Shown piece by piece: positions 56,550 through 64,000 of a stretch of DNA of 64,000 bases. The stretch covers positions 73,908,400-73,972,399 of the forward strand of contig OY829328.1 of the NCBI GenBank assembly GCA_963691655.1. The letters run 5' to 3'. A program made the position numbers and the translations under genes. This DNA comes from Toxonevra muliebris. Lineage: Eukaryota > Arthropoda > Insecta > Diptera > Pallopteridae. The stretch's first letter is position 1. Each line of letters starts with the position of its first letter. Under the pieces are notes generated by a model, which was not told where the DNA came from, searched no databases, and saw nothing but the letters and a program-made list of their open reading frames with translations.

Positions 56550-57670
56550 CCAATTTTTTTTTGGGATTAATGCTAGAACAAAAATTGCAACTCTGTACCG
56601 GTAATGTCGATGACAATTGTAGACGAACTCTTTTTGTGTGCGACATCTTCATGTGATTCCTTGGACATTTGTGCCATCTGTATGTGAAATGTATAACTGT
56701 CATAAACTTTAAGATGGCGACGCTACACATTGTTTTTTCTGCCATAGGCGTGTGTGTGTGTATGTAATCAATATGTTTTATTGAATTAAAACTATTTATG
56801 AATCGTTTTTACATAGTTTGCTCGTGAATTCAGTTACGGAATATTGATATTTAGCCCCTCATGCACATTGCTCGACAAAATTATGTCGCTTTGCTAACTT
56901 ACGCGCTGACGTCACATCCGGTTGGTTTTACTCTAGGAAAAGAGAAAAAAAGTTTCACTTAAAAAAAATGATCAAATTTTAAATTTAAACATTTTTTTTA
57001 AATAAATATTTGCCGAAAACGTGTTGGGCAAAATTTTCTAAATGCAATAAATGATTAGTTACATGGATCCGAATCAAAGGCTGTTTGATCAAAATGTCAA
57101 AAATCTTCCACCACTTCCTCACCCCCCTGCCTAATCGGCGAGTTTTTGACCGATCTCGTTCAAATGGCGTGGTAACTACTATCCAATAGGACAAAACTTT
57201 GTACAAGTTTGAGCTTGATAGATTTTAAGAGTGAGTTCACTTGAGACAAAATCATCCCCCTCATTTAAAAGGAAATAAAGAGCTAAATTTTTTGTTATAA
57301 TAGGACTTCGGCAAACTGTGATTGCTCATCACCTGCTCTTTTTGAATCCGAAGTCAAACCGGATGTTAAAGAGAACAAATCGAATTTGGCGTAACTAAAA
57401 TCTAAAATTTTATCTCCTTATATTTCTGAATTTTAAAAAATAAACAATAAAACAAAAAATATTTAAAAACCGTTCAACAGATTATCAATTTTATTTCGTC
57501 TTTTTTTTCTTTGTACTGGTAATTAATATAAAAAATTAGAAAAAAGTTTCCCTATTTTGGGGGAACCAGAAGAACCCCCGAAACCCTTTCAAAATACGAC
57601 TTTGCTTTGAACTAACTACTGTGGTTCAGGAGCCACATTTTTTTCCAATTTTTTCGCCTTTTTTTTTTGT
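56550..57670. other. Non-coding DNA
   Basis: Mixed composition. TGACGTCACATCCGG at 56,908 contains a palindromic CRE-like TGACGTCA; GACTTCGG/CCGAAGTC pairs near 57,305-57,353. Short frames without recognised domains. Confidence 0.5.
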
Positions 57671-57674
57671 TTCA

Positions 57675-57990
57675 GTGTTGGACAAAATTAAGTCCGACTA
57701 ATGAGTGAAAGGTAATAACTAAGAAAATTAATCATTAATCACAAGTTACCGACTAACTACTTAATAAGTTGATCAATATCACTGCTGCCGATATGTCTAA
57801 AACTAACGATTGAATGACTGAAAAACAAATGATTAAATGACTAATTCATTTAATGGTGATTATGACTAACTATTTAATCATGAATTAATTTAGTCGTGAT
57901 TCGTTAGCTTTGATTAAAATTTTAGTTGAAAAATTAGTTGATCGAAAAAATTAATTGATTACGCTCTACATTTCCCAAGACCAACAATCA
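57675..57990. mobile_element. Interspersed repeat, copy B, possible hAT-like MITE
   Basis: Matches copy A at 55,975-56,310 in the same orientation. This copy starts CAGTGTTGGACAAAAT; near its right end GGTCTTGGGAAATG appears on the minus strand, a loose mirror of the start. CAGTGTTGG-type termini occur in hAT elements of flies (from memory), so a hAT-like MITE is a reasonable guess. No coding frame. Confidence 0.5.
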
Positions 57991-58800
57991 AAATGAATCA
58001 AAAAATCAATCAGCACCTTCAATAAGCGAAATGATGGGATTTAACCCCTAAACTTTGTTCCACTCCTCTTTTCCCCCCATCACCCTTCTAGTCATAAAGT
58101 GTAAGTAACATAATTTTACTTGTGGGAGGGTGAAAGTATTGTTATTACTGCTTAATGGTAATGGTATCAGCTCTTCACTACTATCCACCACTATCCATCC
58201 CCATAACCACCTTTGTCAATCATTAGCTCTATCCCCTATCAATCACCAACTTTATCCTCTACAATCACCTACTCTATCGATTCTCCATCACCACCTCAAT
58301 CATCAATCACCTCATCAAACCTGTATCCATCTTCCATCACCGCCCCTATTTTCTATCAATCAGCTCCTTTATCCTATATCACCATCTCTATCCCCTACCA
58401 GCACCTCTACCAATTTCAAGGAATCGCAATCGTTAAGTTTCTTTTTTCAATTCTCTAGTATCGGAATGGGGAAAGTTTCAAAAGTTTCAATCCAATACAA
58501 GGAATTGTAATTGGGAATGCGAAATTTTTCGGTGATGGAATTCAAAAAATTATTGATTACATTTCCAAAAATTTTATTTTGTAATTAAAACATTTGTAAA
58601 TTTTTGGGAAAGTAATTAATTAAAAAAAAATTACTTACATTTTAATTTAAATTTGTTTATTTTCGCGGTTGTTAAACTAAACTTCAAACATCAGGCTGTG
58701 TAGAGAATGTGAGAGCTGTTTTATTGTATAAAAATAGTATTTTTTTTATTATTAAAAAATAGCCCTAAAAGTATGCAGTGTTTTTATTATTTTGAAATTT
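57991..58800. other. Non-coding DNA with CCATCACC-type simple sequence
   Basis: 58,150-58,430 is a C/A/T-rich degenerate repeat (CCACTATCC, CCTATCAATCA, TCACCAC), giving Ser/Pro/His-rich artefact frames at 58,130-58,510. The rest is AT-rich. Confidence 0.6.
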
Positions 58801-58807
58801 TGTATTA

Positions 58808-59282
58808 GGTGTATAAATATGAAATGCGGATTTTTTGCTTAAAAAAGGTATTTATTTAATTAACAAATTAATGAATTCAGTAATCAAAATACCGGCCGTC
58901 GTTAGCTATGACTTTTCACCATGTTTCTGGCAATTAATGGACCCCGTCCCAGTATCACTTCTCATTTTTTGAGGCTAACCATACATCAAGCCAATTTTTC
59001 ACTTATTCGTACGAATTGAAGTGCAGTTCGAAAAGTTCGTGCTGCAGCGAACGAAACAAATAATAGGCGGAAGGTGCCAGTTCTGGTGAATACAAATTTG
59101 AATTTCCCTGCAAAATTTGTTTTTCTGATACAAAATTCGACATTTTTGAAGCAAAAAAAAAAAAAAAATTTGTTAGTTTAATCGCAATCTAAACATACTG
59201 GATTTTATTGACAAATATCTACTTTCCATGCGTAAAGCTACGCTATTTATTTGTTGAAACCGCACTTCATATTTATAGACCT
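58808..59282 (-). mobile_element. mariner-like element, internally deleted (C-terminus retained)
   Basis: Left end TTAGGTGTATAAATATGAAA (about 58,806) mirrors the right end CTTCATATTTATAGACCTA (59,264-59,282) with few differences; CCGCA-type sequence follows inside both. The minus strand from 59,105 to 58,885 encodes the mariner C-terminus: YSPELAPSAYYLFRSLQHEL, HFNSYE, WLDVWLASKNEK, VIANDGRYFD, with several stops. The third catalytic Asp of the YSPDLAPSDY motif is altered (Glu/Ala). Everything N-terminal to this is deleted. Confidence 0.82.
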
Positions 59283-59697
59283 ATTGTGTAAATACAGTGA
59301 CTATAAATACTTCAAATAAAGTGTTGTAGTGCCTGTCAAACTTTCGTACCACCCTGTGAAGTGTAGAAATTCCAACCCAAAAGTATGCTGTATATTAATT
59401 TTTATTTCATATGTAAATGCTGTAGTGGGGCGCTGTAGTCAGGGGGGGCAGGACTTAGAGCACCCCTGTATAAAGCTACGCCATTTATTACTTAAAACCG
59501 TACTTCATATTTATACACCTATTATGTAAATACAGTGACTATAAATATTTCAAATAAAGTGTTGTAGTGCCTGTCAAACTTTCGTACCACCCTGTGAAGT
59601 ATAGAAATTCCAACCCAAAAGTATGCTGTATATTAATTTTTATTTCATATGTAAATGCTGTAGTGGGGCACAGGATTCAGAGCACCCCTGTATTTTT
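59232..59697. repeat. 238-bp tandem duplication including a mariner end
   Basis: AAAGCTACGC-ATTTAT at 59,234 recurs at 59,472, and CTATAAATA at 59,301 recurs at 59,539: a 238-bp period. Each unit has the mariner right end, AAAGTGTTGTAGTGCCTGTC, ACCACCCTGTGAAGT and GAGCACCCCTGTA. The second unit lacks about 12 bp near GTAGTGGGGC. Very similar copies, so recent. Confidence 0.92.
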
Positions 59698-61525
59698 TTT
59701 TTCTAATATTGAATTTTTATTTCGAATTTTTTTTTGTTACTGATATCAAACTATAGAGTACTATTATTTTGATTCGATTAATTAAATAATTTTTTTTTTC
59801 CTTTTTTTTTAAAAACTCTACAAAATGTTTTTCTGGCTGTAGCTCTGGTTGCAATGACTTTGACTATACTTTAGTGTAGTGTGATTTTATGGTTAAAATA
59901 GCGAACTTTTGTGCATAATATAAAAAAAATATAGCAAGCTTTTAGGGTTGGAACGAAATAATCTGTCATTTCACTCTAACATAAAATTTGTTCATTCTAA
60001 AGATGATTACACATCAAAAAATGCAATGAAATTTATAAAAAAAATTCAATTCCACTACCGAAGGATTTGAATTCTCGATTAATTACAATTCCCTGTAAAT
60101 GATTTTGAATTCTTTAAAGAGTTGAAAACTTCAAATAACAATTATATATCTATAGATTTGCACTTACAAAACCCACAAAATTCCAGCAATGTCTCGTTTT
60201 CTCCTTCTAGATAATTTAAACAATTTTATAAAATAGCATGAATTTGATAAATATTATTGAAATTTCGGTTAGGAAATCAAAAATTCTGCCATGTTGAATT
60301 GTTAAAAATTGCTTCAATTGAGAAGGAAAATTATATAAATATTTTCAAATGCAAACAAAATATTTATCAACAAAAATTGTGCATATATCATCATTTTAAA
60401 AATTCAACAAACGTTTATAAATGTCAAACAAAAATATTTTCATATGTAACTATATGAATAGAAACACATATATTTTCAACTACCATACATACATATAAAA
60501 ATACATGTGTACATATACATATTTATATGTATGTGTGTATGTAAAAGAGTAGATATGATTGTCACAAATAAAAATTTTGAGGCATTTTCCATTTGATTTA
60601 TTTACATGTTTCTTTACTATGTAAGAGTATGTGATGCGGGTGTATGGCACATATATGTGTGTGTGTGCGTGTACTGTGTGAGTGTATATGAAAAATTGGT
60701 TATTCTGTCTTCTTTTAAATTATTTCATTTCTTTTTTTGGTTGGTGTTGGTGCTGGTTGTTTTTTTCTTTTTTTGTTATACTCGTTTTTGTGTCTCTCTG
60801 TAATCAATTTGTGTTGATTCAACCCGAAAGTCATGCGTTGACTTTCAATGTTGTTGAATATTTGTTTTGATACCGAGTATATGTAATGTGTATTTGCATG
60901 TATGCAAACATAAAAAGATACATATATAAATACATATATGCATACATAATATGATACATATCCTAGACAGAGATTCAAGTACAGTAAGTACTCGTTACTT
61001 TAAGATTATTTATTTAAATGAAAACAAAAAAAAAAAATATAATAATAATCTAGAAGCATGCAAAGTAGCAAGACTAACTGGCACAATTATGGTGATCACG
61101 AACTTTTTACTTTATACATATTGTTGACACTTAAATTATTTAGCTGATTTAGCAGCTGGAAAAAATATGGAATACAAATTTGGGTGTAAATTTTTAAATT
61201 TAAAATATTATTAAATCTAAAAGGATGGTGGTGTTAAGCGTTTTTTTAAGATATTTTGTTGCTGTACACTTCTCGTCTATGTGCATTTTGGTCTAGAGTA
61301 TTGCAGTTTATTGTTTCTTTTTTCAGACAAAAAAAAAAAAAATCGAATATCATTCTTTCAGTTATCTGATTTTGGACGAACCGTTTTATTTTTCTTAAGA
61401 ATCCATTTTATTACTTCTACGGCCTGTTAATTTACACAATCAGTAAAATTAATTGCCAAGCTATGCCCTTACGACAAATTTTTATATCGCTCCAATATAT
61501 TCAATTTAAACTGAAAAAGATATGC
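59698..61525. other. Non-coding DNA
   Basis: AT-rich with CATA/TATG microsatellites (60,485-60,545; 60,930-60,960), GT-rich stretch near 60,655 and T-runs. Frames lack recognised domains. Confidence 0.55.
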
Positions 61526-62970
61526 CATGCCCACTTGTTCCAGAGCCCCTTTTGAAATACCTTTAAGATCAAAATAGCGGGCACAAAATGGATTCCGTGG
61601 CCCATAAACCTATAGTACACAATATTTTGACAAAATCTGTCGGTCTATAGATGGCGCTTTAGTACGAGGCACAATTCGGCTTCACTCTGATTTTTCTAAC
61701 CTTTACTTCGGAGCCCTCTTTGGTATATTTTTGAGATCAAAATAGAAGGCAAAAATTAATTCCTTGGTCGAAAACCCAGTAATGGACAAAATTTTAACAA
61801 AACCGTTCGGCCTATAGATGAAAAATAAATTGTTTCCCTGATTTTTCTAAATTTTGGATCGGAAACCACTTTGAAATATTTTTGCGACCAAAATAGAGAA
61901 CCAAAATTTATTGTTTGGTTCAGAAACCAGTGGTGCACAAAATCATAACAAAATTGGTAGGTCCATAGATGGCGCTACTTTCAGTACAAAGAAAAGTTCA
62001 ACTTTTTCCTCGATTTTTCTACCTTTTGAATCGGAGCCCTATTTGGAATATTTTTGAAACCAAATTAGAAGGCCAAAATTAATTCTTTAGCCCAGAAACT
62101 AATAGCGCACAAAATCCCAATGAAATTGTTCGGTCCATAGATGGCATTTTTTTCAGTACAAGGAAAAGTTTAAATTTTCCTCGATTTCTTAACTTTTGCT
62201 TCGGAGCCCTATTTGGAATATATTTGAAAACAAAATAATGGACAAAAATTAATTCCCTAGCCAAGAAACCTGTGGTGCATAAAATTTTAACACGATCGGT
62301 CGGTCCATAGATGGCGCTTGCCTCAGCACAAGAAAAAATTAAATTCTTCCCTGATTTTTCTTACTTTTGGATCAAAGCCCTTTTTGGTATATTTTGAGAC
62401 CATAATAAAAGAAGACCGAAATTAATTCTTCCTTAGATGGCGCTCATTTCCGTACAAGGAAAAGTTCAACTTTTTCTTCGATTTTTCTAACTTTTTCTTC
62501 GGAGTCCCCTTTGGAATATGTTTTAAATAGAAATCGAGGGCAAAAACTAGTTTCTTGGCTGAAAAAAACCCTAAGGGACTAAATTCCAACAAAATCGATC
62601 GGCCTATAAATGTCGCTTCAGTACATGGAAAAACTGAAATTGTCCATGATATTTGTACTTTTTACTCTGGAGTCTATTTTTGGATCAAAAGAGATATCAA
62701 AATAGGTTTCCTGGTCGTGGTACACAAAATTTGGACAAAACCGATCGGTCTATAGATGTCGTTCCAGTAGGAGAAAAATGCAAGTTTTCCATAATTTTGT
62801 TTAGTTTTTTCTCCGGAGTTTCCCTTGAAAAGTTTTATAGATCAAAATAAAGACCAGAAGCCAGTTCCTTGGTCAAAAAACTAGTGGTGTACAAAATTTC
62901 AACAAAATCGATCCGTCTTCATTTTAGTACAAAGAAATATTCAACTTTTCCTTGGCTTTTTTAAGTTTTC
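61526..62970. repeat. Satellite-like tandem array, ~150-172-bp unit (TCGGTCCATAGATGGCGC)
   Basis: The motif ATAGATGGCGC or a variant falls at 61,647, 61,814, 61,965, 62,137, 62,307, about 62,433, 62,605 and 62,752: eight or nine units, mostly 147-172 bp, one shortened to about 126 bp. Within each unit the order is CAGTACAAGGAAAAGTT, TCGATTTTTCTAACTTT, CGGAGCCCTTTTGG, AATTAATTCCTTGG and ACAAAATTTTAACAAAATCG. Units are well diverged. Frames here are shadows. Confidence 0.9.
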
Positions 62971-63044
62971 CATATTTGTATTTATACAAGTTGAAAATAT
63001 ATTCAAAAAAAGTATGATAAATGTAATTAAACCCCCTGATTTTG

Positions 63045-63742
63045 TATTCTATTAAAATTCAGAAAAAAGAAAAAACCTAGACCAAAATTCAGACCGAAAC
63101 TCAAATCAAAAATTATATTAAAAGTCAAACAATTTTTTTAAATCAAACGTCACACCAAAACAAGATCAAATTTAGACTAAAACCACATAAAATTTCAGAT
63201 AAAAAAATCAGATTAAAATTCAGTTCAAAAAGAGACTAAAATCTGAACGAAATTCCTGGGAAAAGCAAATCAAAAATCAGAACAAAATTTAAGCCAAAAA
63301 TTACATCAAAAGTTAGGTTAGAACTTACAACAAAAAAAGACCAAATCGAGACCAAATGTTACATAAAAATTCAGACCAAAAAACAGATTACAATTCCTAC
63401 TAAAACGAGAACAAAATCGGACTAAAATTCAGAGAAAAATCGACCCACATATCAGAACAAAAATCACATAAAAATTCAGATTAAAATTCAGTTCAAAAAG
63501 ATATTTAAATCAGACAAAAATTCAGAAGAAAAGAAGTGAAAAAATCAGACCAAAATTTAAATGAAAATCTGCCCAAAAATTACATAAAAAATCAGACCAA
63601 AATTCATACCGAAAATCATACAGAAACCCAGACCAAATACCAAACCACAATTCAGTTCAAGAATCACCGAAATGCAGCAAGCCTGAGATCAAATTTAGAT
63701 CAATAACAGATTATGAACTCAAACCAAAAAGAGACCAAGGTT
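63045..63742. repeat. CAGACCAAAA-type degenerate array, third block
   Basis: The same short motif family as at 1.44-3.54 and 47.5-49.6 kb, here without an obvious higher-order unit (examples AAAATTCAGACCGAAACTCA, AAAATTCAGATTAAAATTCA). Same strand orientation as the other blocks. Confidence 0.85.
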
Positions 63743-64000
63743 TAGGGTAGGTTAGGTTGGAGTGGCAGCCTTCTACTTGAAACTACACTTAAGCACATAT
63801 TAGGCTCATTGTGATACCACAGTACGGCGCGACTCCCCCATTTACGAAGTGGAGAATTATGAGGATTCCATAATGAATCGATGACCTTAATATTTATGTG
63901 GATGATAGCTCGGTCAGGCTAGTGAAGAAAGGTGAGCCTAGCAGTTTTAGTTGCCTCCTGGCCAGAAATGGGCATTCGCACGTGAAATGTGGGACTGTTT
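63743..64000 (-). mobile_element. SINE-tail-like repeat running off the window
   Basis: GGTTAGGTTGGAGTGGCAGC and ATTGTGATACCACA match the end of the family I SINE at 35,152-35,215, same orientation (its 3' end). Beyond about 63,835 the sequence differs from that SINE (TAATGAATCGATGACCTTAA, GAAATGGGCATTCGCACGTG), so this may be a different element sharing the same 3' end. It continues past the window. Confidence 0.55.

Overview
This looks like non-coding, repeat-rich DNA from a higher (brachyceran) fly. The base composition is very AT-rich and no bacterial-style gene density is present. I see relics of fly-type mariner and LINE elements, several tRNA-derived SINEs, and eukaryotic tRNA-Arg(UCU) genes. 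A tephritid fruit fly is my best guess, from the flavour of the transposons; that is inference. I found no convincing host protein-coding exon anywhere. The window is either a very long intron or an intergenic, heterochromatin-like tract. A candidate recursive splice site near 33.8 kb on the + strand mildly favours a long intron.

Layout: 0-8.3 kb holds SINE copies, a degenerate CAGACCAAAA-type tandem array (1.45-3.54 kb) with a ~165-bp higher-order period, a relic of an uncharacterised transposase-like family (about 4.8-5.2 kb, minus) framed by four copies of a 14-mer, and a deleted mariner. 8.3-10.4 kb is an endonuclease/RT LINE relic. 10.8-11.9 kb is a mariner with recognisable inverted repeats and TA target. 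14.0-16.7 kb is an RNase-H-bearing LINE relic interrupted, just before its YADD motif, by a 469-bp TTAA-flanked piggyBac-like element. 16.7-22.5 kb is tandem DNA: a palindromic ~512-bp-period array, then a large 13-bp/7-bp (CATATTT) satellite. 25.2-26.4 kb is a second Tc1/mariner-superfamily relic. 26.5-27.8 kb is pyrimidine-rich. 29.7-31.9 kb is a 21-bp minisatellite. 34.7-36.4 kb is a ~10-bp minisatellite with a SINE inserted in it. 37.2-40.7 kb is one minus-strand jockey-like LINE split by a 2,334-bp insertion whose junctions can be read. 42.6-45.2 kb holds two more LINE relics and a foldback-like inverted repeat built of short tandem units. 47.5-49.6 kb and 63.0-63.7 kb are further CAGACCAAAA-type arrays. 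51.8-53.9 kb is a cluster of TTAA-flanked elements. 54.4-59.7 kb holds hairpin and hAT-like MITE candidates and another deleted mariner next to a 238-bp duplication. 61.5-62.9 kb is a ~150-172-bp satellite.

The only functional host genes I can support are two identical tRNA-Arg(UCU) genes (28,151-28,223 and 50,011-50,083, both minus); a third copy at 50,586-50,659 has a broken acceptor stem. The transposons are all damaged, and their nesting gives a relative order of insertion. The long 'ORFs' of the satellites are artefacts of stop-free repeat units. I did not find a coherent new multi-gene system; the most interesting items are the foldback-like element, the recursive splice site candidate, the nested TTAA elements, the split LINE and the repeat families that recur at distant loci.
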